Assembly: GCA_020744225.1 (NCBI GenBank)
Contig: JAGMWG010000007.1
Coordinates: 1,364,001-1,428,000, forward strand
Direction of reading: 5' to 3'
Origin: Paraphoma chrysanthemicola
Lineage: Eukaryota > Ascomycota > Dothideomycetes > Pleosporales > Phaeosphaeriaceae
Length of the DNA stretch: 64,000 bases
Every line of letters begins with the position of its first letter. Position 1 is the stretch's first letter. The position numbers were made by a program, and so were the translations under genes. A model generated the notes under the pieces. That model saw only the letters and a list, made by a program, of their open reading frames with translations. It did not search any database and had not been told where the DNA came from. Of the stretch, positions 22,913 through 34,122 are shown piece by piece.

Positions 22913-22928
22913 ACGCGCGCGCGACGCG
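22913..22928. promoter_or_regulatory. MCB-like ACGCG repeats upstream of RFC gene
   Basis: Two ACGCG cores (22913-22917 and 22924-22928) sit 60-75 bp upstream of the RFC start codon in a CG-rich stretch, with a CCAAT pentamer at 22952-22956. ACGCG is the core bound by MBF, which activates replication genes at G1/S in fungi. The match is by eye and short. Confidence 0.4.
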
Positions 22929-23168
22929 ACTTCACGGGGTAGGGAAATGGACCAATCACAGCACGAGATATTCCGCAACACCGCAACTACTGGTATCTTG
23001 TATTTATTTGCCTCCTAGAAGGGTATTTCCTGCCCATATTCTTCCGTCCTTTGCCGAATATATATGCATCCATCCCACCGCAACCCTGCGTTGCGTAGCC
23101 ATGTTCAGTCCCTACCGTCGCACGATCGTATCCGAATCTACAAAGTCAGAGCATAGCTGCAGGAACGT

Positions 23169-25236
23169 CTACTTTCCCTTCAAGCTAGCCCCCTTGAGCC
23201 TCTTAGCCAACTGTACTGAATCGGAGTCTGAACCATTGGAGGGCTGCCGCATCAGACGATTACGCTCGCCCAGGTGAGCAGCCCCCCTGCTGGCTGATTG
23301 GGAGGAGGATGGAGATTGGTAAGAACGTTTAGGGGGGCGCTCACCACTTTCTTTGAGGATCGTTAGAAGCGTCGCCCAGCCTCCAGTGTGTTGGAGCGCT
23401 GAGCCTTCGGACAGATCATGTGTTGATGCGACTTTGAAGAGGAGTGACTCCTCGTCCTGTTAAGTATAGTTAGCATTGCTGCAATCAGAATTTGAGGACA
23501 TGAGGGTACAGTACCTTTGATAGAATGCCGAGGTTGTGGATGAAGCATAAGAGGTGGAAGTTAGAAATCGCGTTCAGCCCGCTTGTTGTATTGAGCGCAA
23601 GACCGTTCGCCTTCGCATTCAGCGCCTTGCCCAGGCTCGACACATCTGCCATTTCGCCCATGACCTCGCGGTTCTCAATCGGGAACTTGCCACCGGTGAA
23701 AAGAGGGTTCGGTTGCGTCGGGAAACCATGCGTAAGCGTGACGAAGAGATATTCGACGGGGAAGGCTGGCTTTGCATTCTCCTGGACATTTGCTCCATGT
23801 TCGTTGATTCTCCTGTAGAACACCTCCGGAATATATCGCGCGCGGTTCAATGCATCATTGTCGTCTTCGGATTGCACCAGCATGACCGATGGTTCGGCTG
23901 ACGGTTCAATGATCTCTGCTCGTACCATCTCCACGGCAGCAGTCGAGGCTTGATACGACGAGATGCCAATCTGGCCTTGATCGTCGCCACTGATGACGCA
24001 GGTAACGAAGTTCGAGCCGAATCTGCCAGTCTCGCTCCACTTGGTCGGTCGCGGGTACTTTGCCTGGTATCGAGCTGCGAAGGTGATTTCTAGAGATGAG
24101 AGGTAGTATGAATCCATGTGTCGCTTGCAGATGACGGAGCCATCGCCCTTGTCTGCATCGAGGAGGTCAGTGAAGATGACGCCTACTCTCTGAAGCCCAC
24201 ACTGCGCGGCGATCTCGTCGATTTCTTTCTCGTTGTCCCAATCACCGAGTGAAATGCCGTCTCCCTCATTAACCTGCGGGGGCTCGTATATGGTCTCTAC
24301 CACAGCCTTCGTTCCTAGTGGTACTTCGGTGTACTCCTCGTACCTGCCATATAGAAAACCTAGTCGCTGGCAGCCCGTATTTCTCCAGAAGTTGATCAGA
24401 TCATCGACAACCTGTATTGACGCAAACTCAACATGATCTACCATGCGGTATTCCTGCGGCTTGAGCGATATGGCGCTGGGCTGACACTTTGTGCAGATAC
24501 CCTCTGGAAACGGCTTGTGTCCCGACGGACAATCTGGGCGAACGCGGAAGTACGGCTCGTTCAGCGGCGGTATGTATGAGCTTCCGAGCTCTGGTCGGTT
24601 CTTCGCCGAGTTGACTTTCCGCAGGTACGAGTGGAATGAAAGGTGCTTGATCTTCTTCTCCGCCAGATACTCCGCAGAATATGGCTCCAGCGGCATGCAG
24701 TAGTCGCACATGCCCTTGGGGCCATGCGTACACATGCGCACATCTCGCTTCCTCGTAATCTTGCCATCTAGCCTGTCCAGTCTGTCATCCAGCGGCGACT
24801 GCCTCACCACCTCCCATGGGTTCTTGATGATCTGTGTTGGCGAGCCGAGCGGCACGGTGGGCACTTCGGAGGCATCGACGGCTTTGCCATTTAGACGGTT
24901 GGCGATGGCGGGAGCTGGAGCATGGCCGTTTGAGACTGTTGACTGGTCTTGGAAGTCGAGAAAGAGCTGTGCGCCGTGTCTGAGGCTGTTAGCTAGGTTA
25001 GTGCAGCTGTGGCAAGCTACTTACGATAGTCCGACCTGCTTGAAGGACACACCCTTCAGTTCTGAAATCTTCCTCGCATCGCCACCATGGGGTTTATTGC
25101 TGACTGTCACGCCCTGGAGATCTACGCTCTTGGGCAGCTTGTCCGCGATCTGAGGAAGCAGCTCTGGAAACGTAGTGGTGGGCTCGACAGTCAGTCGGAA
25201 CTGGCCCTCTTTGCTAACAAATCGCAGTATCATCAT
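23169..25236 (-). CDS. npl4: NPL4, Cdc48/p97 cofactor
   Basis: Subunit of the Cdc48-Ufd1-Npl4 segregase that extracts ubiquitinated proteins, for example in ER-associated degradation. Three exons, 25236-25025, 24979-23515 and 23456-23169, give about 654 residues. The N-terminal 80 residues form the ubiquitin-like region. The zf-NPL4 zinc site follows with CTHGPKGMCDYC, then a second Cys pair (CPSG...CTKC). The long MPN-like domain contains FLYGRYEEY and a GVIFTDLLD segment. The last intron (GTACTG to AACAG) was added because it restores the conserved end DEESLLFKVASTHDLSEGSA with GGWATLLTIL, followed by a disordered tail ending KGASLKGK. Divergent from SEC66. Confidence 0.95.
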
Positions 25237-25692
25237 GTACTATCGCATGTGTGGTTGAGGCAGTGTTTTGGTGGAATGAGCTGCGGTGGAGTTTATAGTG
25301 TGAGTGGAGAGAGTGAGAGCTCAAAGGTGAAGCTCAGGTAGGTGCAGGCAGAGGTGAAGGGTGGTCGTGTCGATTACATACACAGCAGCTAGGGCAAGGC
25401 GTCGAAGGCGGCAGAAGCCATGACGCGGGCGCGAACCAGGGTGCGTCTTAGCGCGAATGCTCCGGAGCTTTTCCGAATAGGCCAGATATTGGTACCGACG
25501 AGACGACTGCGCAGTTGTGGAACACCATTTCAACAACCCCACGAATTTAATCTCACCTTTTGTCTCTTCTCGCAACTTTGCGCCGTCACTCCTTTACACG
25601 TCTCCGCTGGAATACAACATAAATCCAACCGTTTCTGCGCAAGGACAAGATTTAATCACACATCGCGACACAATCCATCCCCACCTCCCAAA
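25237..25692. promoter_or_regulatory. Shared divergent promoter npl4 / sec66
   Basis: About 455 bp between divergent starts. It links an ERAD factor and an ER translocon subunit, which could favour co-regulation. No specific binding site could be assigned. Confidence 0.45.
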
Positions 25693-26422
25693 ATGTGGCC
25701 CTTCGACGCCGTCGACTGGCTGATGCTCAGCATCCCCATCGCCTACCTCGTCATCCTCGTCGGCTCTCTCTCCGTCTTCTCCAACCTGTACCGCAAGCGA
25801 CAAGCCGCCAACGCAGCCTCTCTCGAGCCATGGTTCCCACCCCATCTCCAGCGCAACATCTACTTCACGCTCGTGCACCAAGAAGACCCCAAGATCCCCG
25901 ACAGCATCCTGAAAGCCGCGCTTCTGCGCCGCGCAACAGAAGACATCCACCGCATTGTGCAGATTCGGAACGCGAAGCAGGCGCTACAGGTCTTGTTGCA
26001 GAGGGGCAGTGTGGGCGACGATTTGTGGAAGCGATTTGAGCGCGCAGAGAAGGAGATTGAAGAGGAACTAAGAGATGTTGTGCAAGAAGTATGTCTCCCT
26101 ACCTGTAACATCTTGGCCTTCTACACAGAACTAACAATTATTCTAGGCCAACGCCTTCGCGCCCAACTGGGGCCAGACAATCTTCCAATCTGCATCAGAG
26201 ATGGCGCAGAACACACACATCCGCGAGCGCCTCGGTGAAATCATGGCCAAGTCGGAAGAAGAGAAGAAGTGGTGGGAGAGCCGCAAGGCCATGATCCAGT
26301 CCGACTTCATGAAGGAGCTGGACGAGGAGAAGACCAAGTCGAGCGAGGACGATGCGGTGCTGGTGGATGCTGGTGGTCCAGCTGGTAGCGTGGGCAAGGG
26401 TGCGAAGAAAGGGAAGAAATAG
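25693..26422 (+). CDS. sec66: SEC66, ER translocon Sec62/Sec63 complex subunit
   Basis: Component (yeast Sec66/Sec71) of the Sec63 complex that supports post-translational protein import into the ER. Exons 25693-26088 and 26147-26422 give 223 residues. The first ATG starting MWPFDAVDW was chosen because the membrane anchor SIPIAYLVILVGSLSVF follows at once; upstream in-frame codons are 5' UTR. The Sec66 core has EPWFPPHLQRNIYFTL and a helical region up to DVVQE, then exon 2 with ANAFAPNWGQTIFQSA and a Lys-rich tail. The length matches the family (about 206 in yeast). The intron has GTATGT and CTAG ends. Confidence 0.93.
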
Positions 26423-26787
26423 ATTGCCGACCCTACGTATGTGAGTCGGCAGGTCAGTGAGCAGGTGCAGCGTAAGAAGGCGTCGCCTGGTTCGAGCGGG
26501 CTCAGGTTTGATTCCGGGGCGGGAAAATTCGCGATAGTTGTTGCATTTCAACGGCGCTCAGGCGTTGATCCACTACGGTGTGACGGGGCAATGGTCGGTT
26601 TTACCATGATGCATTCAGGATTACGGGCTTTATTTGTATCAATTGCAATGCTACTAAACGCCAATGACCCATATGGACCCATCTCAGTCGACATGATCGT
26701 ACAAACCCCGCTCTGCTAACTTGATGAACCTCTCGTACACCCGACAAACTATTCACACACTTGTTCCCATCCCAACTATTGGGCTCC
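26423..26787. other. Convergent 3' region sec66 / vps3844
   Basis: About 365 bp between facing stop codons; no gene seen. Confidence 0.5.
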
Positions 26788-28034
26788 TTACTTCCTTACC
26801 GGTCCGCTGACACCAGCTCCAATAACACTTGGCAACTCCTCGCTGCCCATGGAGTAGAGCATGCCAATGCCAGAAGAAACGAGGAAAGCAAGAACCACGC
26901 CGACTGCCACGAAGAGCCAGAATTGCACAGAAATGTCCCGCTTCTGGCAAGCTGGTCCGCCCCAGTAGGTCACCTTCCTCTTTGACTCCATACCCTTGTC
27001 CTCGTCGACATGCTTGACGGTAGGCACGCACGCGCAGCCATAGCAATCCAGCGTCTGCCTGTCAGAGCCAGATCCTCTGCCCTTATGGAGCAGCTTGCAC
27101 TCTCCATGGCTGCTGCAGTTGTGCGTCTGCTTCTGGCACGCAGACAGGGTGTTGAAGCAGCTGGGGAGGATGCCCCGCACGGGTGAGTCGTCGGATGCCT
27201 GGTTGACAATCACGGGAAAGTCCTCAAGGTCGGTGACTGGCGGGGCGGGCGAGGTGGAGGGTGCAGGGTTCGATGAGAGAATCATCTCGGGGTTCTCGCG
27301 GCGCGCTTCCTTCAGTGCGGGTACCTCGTAGGTGCCCCAGGGGTTGGCAGAACGCTTGGTGTGCGAGGACGAGGCCGGCATCGTCACGATAGTGAAGGCG
27401 AATCCCAGCTTCTCGGCCTCCGTGGTGATGCGACTAAAAGTGAGCGAAAGGTTCTCGTATGCGGCCTTGTCGCTCTTGTCCACGCGCCATATGCTCAGGT
27501 AGTCGTTGTAGGTGTGTAACTTATTGTTAGACGGAAGGAGAGCATCAATCTCCAGAGTGGACTGATATGTTCGCTTCTGAGGGTCTGCCAGCGCGGGTAA
27601 CGACTCGGCCTGTTTCACAAAATCGTTGATCAGGCGTTGGTTGTCCGCTGCCGAAGGATGCCCTGAGATTTTGAAATCATTTAGGCTGCTTGGGCCGTCA
27701 CTAATTATTACTGAGGGTTGTCAGTCATGGAGTCGCGTTCCCGCAGGCAGCTGCTCGCACCTGTCGCATCCTCCTGGTCCCCATCTTCTATCCACATCAA
27801 CAGGTGTGCTCTTGATCGGCTGCTGTCTTGCGCGCCGAAGAGCTTCTGCTTCTTTCCTCCGTAGGCATTGATGTGTCGGATGGCTTCCTCGTCTGCGTGT
27901 TGGATCGAGTGATATCGCGATAGGCCCAGCCGCTGGGCGATGATCAAGCGCGCAGTCTCTGGGGTGACCGACGGGCGAGCTGCGGTGGCGGTGCAGCACA
28001 GCGATGAGAAGAAGAGGCCCCAGGATAGCTTCAT
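26788..28034 (-). CDS. Vps3844-type vacuolar sorting / endosomal membrane protein (DUF3844)
   Basis: Type I membrane protein of the fungal DUF3844/Vps3844 family, linked by name to vacuolar sorting. Exons 28034-27761 and 27710-26788 give about 398 residues; the 50-bp intron (GTGCGA to CTCAG) is needed to bypass stops. The N-terminus (MKLSWGLFFSSLCCTATAA) is a signal peptide. The lumenal domain ends in an EGF-like cysteine cluster, CFNTLSACQKQTHNCSSHGE, with further Cys to GPACQKRD. One membrane span (FWLFVAVGVVLAFLVSSGI) precedes a short cytoplasmic tail. It shares a 300-bp divergent promoter with the next gene. Confidence 0.85.
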
Positions 28035-28337
28035 CGTGGCGGGTGGTGATGGTTGGGGTGCTGGGAGCTGCGGCGATGATGTTCAACGTCAGTGTCCAAG
28101 GGAAGCTGCGACCACTGACGGGATTTGCCGCAGCTACGCCGCCCAACTATCGCGCCTCAACCACCGCCGCGGAACTCGGCCTGCGCTTCTCTATCGCTCT
28201 CCAGTCGCGCGCCGCATTCGAGATATTGCTACGAGCAAACATTGCTGCCGGCGACAATCCACCGCGCATTCATGTCTCAAACATCCATTCCCGCATCGTC
28301 ATAACCTTAATCCCGCTCCCCGCATCCCACATTCCAC
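28035..28337. promoter_or_regulatory. Divergent promoter vps3844 / mitochondrial protein
   Basis: About 300 bp between divergent start codons; compact and GC-rich. No motif assigned. Confidence 0.4.
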
Positions 28338-29683
28338 ATGTTCAAGGCGCAGGTGCTGCGGAGGAACTTCTCTCTTTTCAACCGAGTGCCATACTCGCGC
28401 ATAGTCCGATCGGCAGCGCGCGATGGCCACGACTCGGTGATAATACAGCGGGTGCGCATAAGCACGCCAGTCTTCAGTAAATCGTAAGTGTCCACCTCCT
28501 TCACTAAGATATATCGCTAACACGGCCAGACGCCTAATCGGGACTGTCGCAGTCGCCGCAGCATTTTACGGCGTCGGACGCTACCTCGGCGTGGAGGTCG
28601 AAGTGGAGGTGGTGGACGACGCAAACCGAAAGTCACCGCGACCGTCGAACTCGATCAACAATGGAGATGCCACCAGCGACGAGGGCGAAGAGGCAGCAGA
28701 CGAGGACTCTGAGGACGAGGAGGAGTACGATGACGCTATATTATTCCTCCCCACTGGTTTCTCAAAACAGAAGCCACAGACTTTCTACAGAGGCTCAGAC
28801 CCAGAATGGCAGGAGTTCAAGAAGCTGGCCACCGACCGCCCGCGAGTCGAGAAGATACGGAGTTGGTACCCTCTGTATTCCACGTGGACGACATAGCTGA
28901 CAGGTTGCAGACGAGCTGGTTTCGATGATGCGCACCATGGCACAGAGGACCCCGGCCTACGTTGCCCGTATCGGAAAGGTTGACACCAGCAAGGGCAACA
29001 AGTGGATTGAAGTGAAGTTCCCAGATGGGCCGCCACGGGAGTACGAGCGACCAGGCATTGAACTTACCGAAGATCTGGAGTGGCGCAGAGCGACCCGGCC
29101 AGTCGAACCCACTCACCACGCGCGGTTGAGCAGGGTCTTGTTCCCAACCGAAGTCTCCAACGCCCTCTACCAGGACACAAAGCGGAAGGCAGAGCTTTCG
29201 TGGAGGAGCTTCCGGTCATACATAGGATGGGAGGAGACGCCTGAGCCGGCATCCGTCCAGTCTGTGGTGCAAAAGGCCGTTGCAAATGCTCCTTCTCCGT
29301 CGCCGCCTGGGGTCCCAGTTGCGCCCGCAGCCACAAATTCTCCATCTTCTCCAGCCACTGAGAGCAAACCGACTACAGAGACTACCTCATCGCTCAGCCC
29401 TCAGGCGAAAGAGCTTGGTTTCGTGCTCCCAGATCCGAAGCGACTCACCCTCGATCTTTCTCAGTTCCGCCAGGACTTCCGGAAAGCTTTCAAACCATAT
29501 CCGGCGCAACCTCCTCGTGGGTCCGTTGTGGTCCTTGGCCTGATGGACATTGTCGGCGAGCGCGCCCGGCTCACACTTAATGTGTCCGCTGCATACGACC
29601 CGAAGCAGGGACGTTATGTATCTGTCCAAGCATCTATCTGGAATATCACGGACAACAGTCAGCGTCCGAAAGGCGGACCGTAA
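28338..29683 (+). CDS. Putative mitochondrial membrane protein, uncharacterised
   Basis: Exons 28338-28483, 28530-28861 and 28911-29683 give about 416 residues. The start ATG 28338 opens an Arg-rich, acid-free N-terminus (MFKAQVLRRNFSLFNR) that looks like a mitochondrial targeting sequence. A hydrophobic stretch (GTVAVAAAFYGVGRYLGV) follows at about 52-70, then an acidic region. The C-terminal domain has PRGSVVVLGLMDIVGERARL and YDPKQGRYVSV, resembling a conserved fungal domain of unknown role. The second intron uses a less common GTTGGT donor, the only one in phase, so this joint is less certain. Inner-membrane location is inferred. Confidence 0.7.
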
Positions 29684-31745
29684 GGTGGCTGCTGGAGTTC
29701 TTTCCTTTGGATTTGATTCCGGCGTATTAGGACCGGGGCATGGGAGCATTTTCCGGGCATTCTAGGCGTTTGGAGGTTGGCTTTCCTATATTTGAGCAGC
29801 ATCACGGGCGTCGCAAGGTAGCATTTATTGTAAGCGTATACCCAATACATTCGGTCAGGAATAAGTACATGTTCCACTTCACCGTGCTTTATGCTCCATC
29901 CTTTCCCACGTAATCAAGACTTGGTGATTACACCAAAAACCACAAACACTGAACATCTAGCTGTTCCAGCATCGCGTATGTTTTCACACCTATTTCCGCG
30001 TACAAACACGAAGTACATGCGAGTATATGGTCATCCCACTCGTTCACTTGCCAAATTCACGTGATTGCCGTTGTGCAACGAGGTTTATAACCTTTTCTTG
30101 TGTCTTCCTTTCCTCCCCTCTCTACACCACAATCAATATCACTCATATGCTTCGCAAATCGGATGCATGATGGGACATGTTCTTCCTCGCCTCTTTCTCG
30201 CACACAAAACGAAATCCTCACTAGGGCATGTCGTCGCTGTGTGCGGAAGGCTTGCGAACATTTATGTCTTCGAGAAACTGTTTGCGATCGGAACAAAGAC
30301 AGTGCTGGGATGCCGTATGTCTTTGTTCTTGGCATGGTATGAGTGGGAGAGGGAAGGGAAGGTGGTCGATATAGAAGGAGTCTGTCTCGATGTGTTGTCG
30401 TGACGAAGGGACGTTTAATGCCCTCGTTTTGCGGAGGGGTTCTTGAAGTCGTGATCAGTACGCAAGGGCGTGGAAGGGGAGGTGTGGGGGGATATGTACG
30501 AGACCATCCATTGGTTTGAAGTTTCATTCCTCCAGTCATTTTCAAGAATGATTTGTTCCAAAAGCACAATCTGCAAAGTTGATGGCTTTCTGTTGTTTCG
30601 AAAGCCCAATCTTGATCAAGCATGGTATGTGTGCTGCGAGCACAAAACAAGGCACTGCTACGTTATTATACTCGTCGTGCAGAAGGTTGAGTGTGGTTCA
30701 CGTTCAGTTTGACGTGAATGTTATGTAACATCCTAGCAGTCAAAATGATCACGCAGTCATATCCATGTAAATGAGCGCTTCTGTAAGGTATATTATCCCC
30801 TCCTTCCACGTTCCTTCAGCCCTTCTACACCCAGTTCGACTGCGACCAAAAAGCATGGTCGTCACACTTATGTGCATCGAGAGCGCTTTTGGTGATAGGA
30901 AACAGTACTATTACATGGTTGTTGCTCATGTGCAAAATCCATTCAAACGTCCGGACATGTTTCATCGTATTACCTCTGGGGTGCTCAGACTTGGCATGAG
31001 CAGACTAATAAATTTACCAAAACAGGAAGGATATCTTTGTCTGCTCTCCCATTTTCGGATAGACAGAACTTTGAATTACGAGACATGCATCTCGTTTTTT
31101 GGCTTGCACGAGCAATATGGATTTCGAGGGAAAGTGGTGTGAATGAGGTATATATTCAGCACCGTCTTTCCCGTCTTTCCTGCAACACATTCTGATATAC
31201 CTCTATTTCCAAGTCAAAAATCAAAGCTTTCATGAGAACTGTGTGTCTGGCCTGCACCGAAACGGGCTGACGAATGATTCATGTTCGTTTGGAAGACACA
31301 AGGACAAGGAAATGACCTCTACGTGCTCATGGTGTCAATTTTGGTGTCTAGCAGGGCATACCGGAGAGTTTGCGAGTCATGCACTGGAAGAATGACTTGT
31401 CCTTTTTCATGTGCGATTTCAATTCGCTACAGCATGGAGAAATGGTAGAGTGACGTATACATAACTGTGCCTACCCAAGCTTCAAGCATTAATCACTCTG
31501 GATATTTCCAACTCCGTACTACCAAAATAACGAACGCTTCGATCGATGGCTTACTGCCTGTGACGAAGCCTTGAGTAGCGCTTGCGGCGCCAACATGTTA
31601 CTAGAGTAAATTGGTTTGACTTGCGCAATGTTGACTCAATCCTTTGGTTCGCACCAACACCGCTATCGTTAGTCACTCATCGCATTTCGAAACCTCGATT
31701 TTCTTCATGTTAAAAAAATACTATCCTGTACACACGACGACCACT
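29684..31745. other. 2.1-kb intergenic region
   Basis: Marks the switch from the core block to the accessory island. A 198-codon minus-strand frame (30057-30650) lacks family resemblance and is full of Thr/Arg/Pro, so it is not called. No repeats or RNA genes recognised. Confidence 0.45.
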
Positions 31746-32652
31746 ATGGTCCCGCCGCTCTCAACATCTCCTACCGCAACTCTGCGGATTCCACCCCGCC
31801 GCTTCCTGACACAAGCCCTCATCTCCTTACTGGCCACACTCATCCCGAACATCCTCCAACACTTCGACCTCCGCTTCCTCAGCTTCCTCGTCACCTTTTT
31901 TGGCACCGCTTTCGCCAAACTCGCTCTGAGATACCACAATCCTCGCGCCAAACTCCGCAGCGATGCATCTCTCTTCCTGATCAGCTACCCTCTCGGCTAC
32001 TTGCATCAAATCACCACATTTATTGGCACATGCTCCCTCTACTCCGCTGGTTCGGTGGTAGGATCTACGCGAGCCCAGCATGTAGGCAGTGCACTTCTGT
32101 CTTGCGTTCACGATTATCTCGTAATTCGTGTTCCATTACATGTACTGCGAGGCGAAGGGCTTCAGGACGTGGATGACTATGGTGAAGGGTTCATGGATGG
32201 CGAACACTGAGTCCGAGCACGTGTTTCCTGTTTCGCGCGATTCATGGCCGGCATTCGAATATTTGACTCTCCCTGACGTCCCAAACCCCAATTTGACCGG
32301 CAAGACTGCCACCGTACATGTCGCACAGTGGCTCATGTTCTGGTACTTGGACGTGATGCTCAGCTTACTGGTTAAGCGGGCGGTGAATCCGGTTTCGGGG
32401 ATCGCGGAAGATACTTGGTCTGCGTGGGGTAGTGTAGGAGTGCTCTCCACGACCGGAAATTTTTGGATGCTGGTTTTGGACGCAGCGATACTAAGAATTG
32501 TGAGGCAGGCGAACCATGTCGGGGTTCGGGCGGTGGTCGATGGGTGGGAATGGTGGACGAAGCGCTCGAAATCGGACAATGAGTCGGTATGGTGCACTAA
32601 TATGTTGCGATTAATCGATGTTACTTATCTGCGATGCACTCGTAGACTTTGA
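31746..32652 (+). CDS. Hypothetical membrane protein
   Basis: An open frame from ATG 31746 (hydrophobic, with FLTQALISLLATLIPNIL and a second segment SFLVTFFGTAFAKLAL) is followed in another frame by an open segment to 32652 rich in Trp (VAQWLMFWYLDVMLSLLV, WSAWGS, WEWW). A possible 94-bp intron from 32058 (GTAGGA) to 32151 (CGAG) joins the two in phase; a frameshift would be the alternative. About 3-4 hydrophobic spans are predicted. Family unknown. Confidence 0.38.
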
Positions 32653-34122
32653 TGATTGGAGGCGGCGTTACATCGCGAAAGAAGCAGTGCTGTGCCTACA
32701 ACCTCGAGTCATAGCGCATTATTCTATGCCTCTCATCAAGGTTCGATGGCACTAATAGCTGCAGAATTTGTACGGGCCTCTAAATGGTAGTCAAATGTGT
32801 AAGTTTTAACTGCATGTCAGCTCAACACGCACTAATAACGCCATCTCACTGGGAGAGTAGTTGTACCTAGGTGGCTCTTAGAACCGAGTAGCCGCTCACC
32901 AGAAATTTTCAGCGTGTCTTCTATCATGGAAGTTTGTCGCGCCCCACTGTAATATTTGCACCCTCGAAACTGTCACGATCGATACTGCGATCTTCGAATC
33001 GAAGGGACATGTAGCTTGGATCTTTTCGAGGTCATTCCTAAGGCTGTAGAGAATATGGAATACGGTGCAGAAGCCCCAACCCGGATGCCAGACTTCCGAA
33101 GAGGCCATCTAGTCACCTCCAGTCAAGCGATCACAACACGACTTTCGACAGCTTATCGAGTCGTTGCCCAGACTGCGACCAGCCTTGCTTTTGGACTCAA
33201 ATACATACTACACGGACTTCGGCTTCACCCACGGTGAAGACACGCGGGCGATACAGGCTAATCGATTTGTTCTCGATCGTATACATACCGAGACCGGCAC
33301 TTTTTCAATTGAAATAGCTCATCAAAAGCATCTCGATACGTTGTGGAAACGCACTATCAAAGCATGGACTGATACAAACCATCAAGACACAGACGTCAAT
33401 CCAGTGGACTCGCTGCGTCCATTGTCGGCTTTGGATTTGCACCAAAACTGACAACGAGAGACTCTATTGGGCGCTCGAGGCAGAAGGCTGCTGCACCATA
33501 GACGAAGAACAATCTGAGGCTTAGCAAGCAGATGTCAAACAAGAGCCACCAAGCCGAATGCACTCTATGGTTGAAGTCGTGTGTGGGCGCGAGCTGCGGA
33601 TGACCAGCTCCAGTGGATTCGCGCTAGGGAGCCATCTGAGCAATCCTTTAGTTGCCTTCTGTATGGATGCTCAAATTCGATAGCTCTGTAAAACATACAA
33701 GTTGTAGTTCATATCTTGGGAACGTGTTATCTGGAAGGATGGGTGGATCCATGGAGCATAGCGGTCAATTGAAAAGCGGAGAGTGAATTTGAACGTACTT
33801 TGCACAACATGGTATAGCAAATTGTTTTCCATGCATGGAGGATGCCAGGAAATTATAGTGAATAGCGTTTTTGGCTTGCGTGTCAGTTTCTCCATGGGAA
33901 CGATTAGGGCATAGCGAAAGTCGATAGGTGTCGATGAAGAATCTGACCAGGTGGCAACAAAATGTAAAGGTAGTAATACGTATCGCGAGAATTCAAGGTT
34001 TTGAGTATCGTAAATAGAACGTGTGTCAAGGTTACCAAAGCCCTCTACGAATCTCAGAGTATGACATCATGTTCTTCGTCGACGGTCTCGACTTTTGCGA
34101 CTGCTTTCTCCACCCCATACGG
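32653..34122. other. 1.5-kb intergenic region
   Basis: Short frames only; no recognised gene. It contains the 3' flank of the kinase gene. Confidence 0.4.

Noticed and set aside
30057..30650. 198-codon minus-strand open frame in the intergenic region
   Set aside because: No domain, Thr/Arg/Pro-rich composition, and no splice or start context. Most likely chance.
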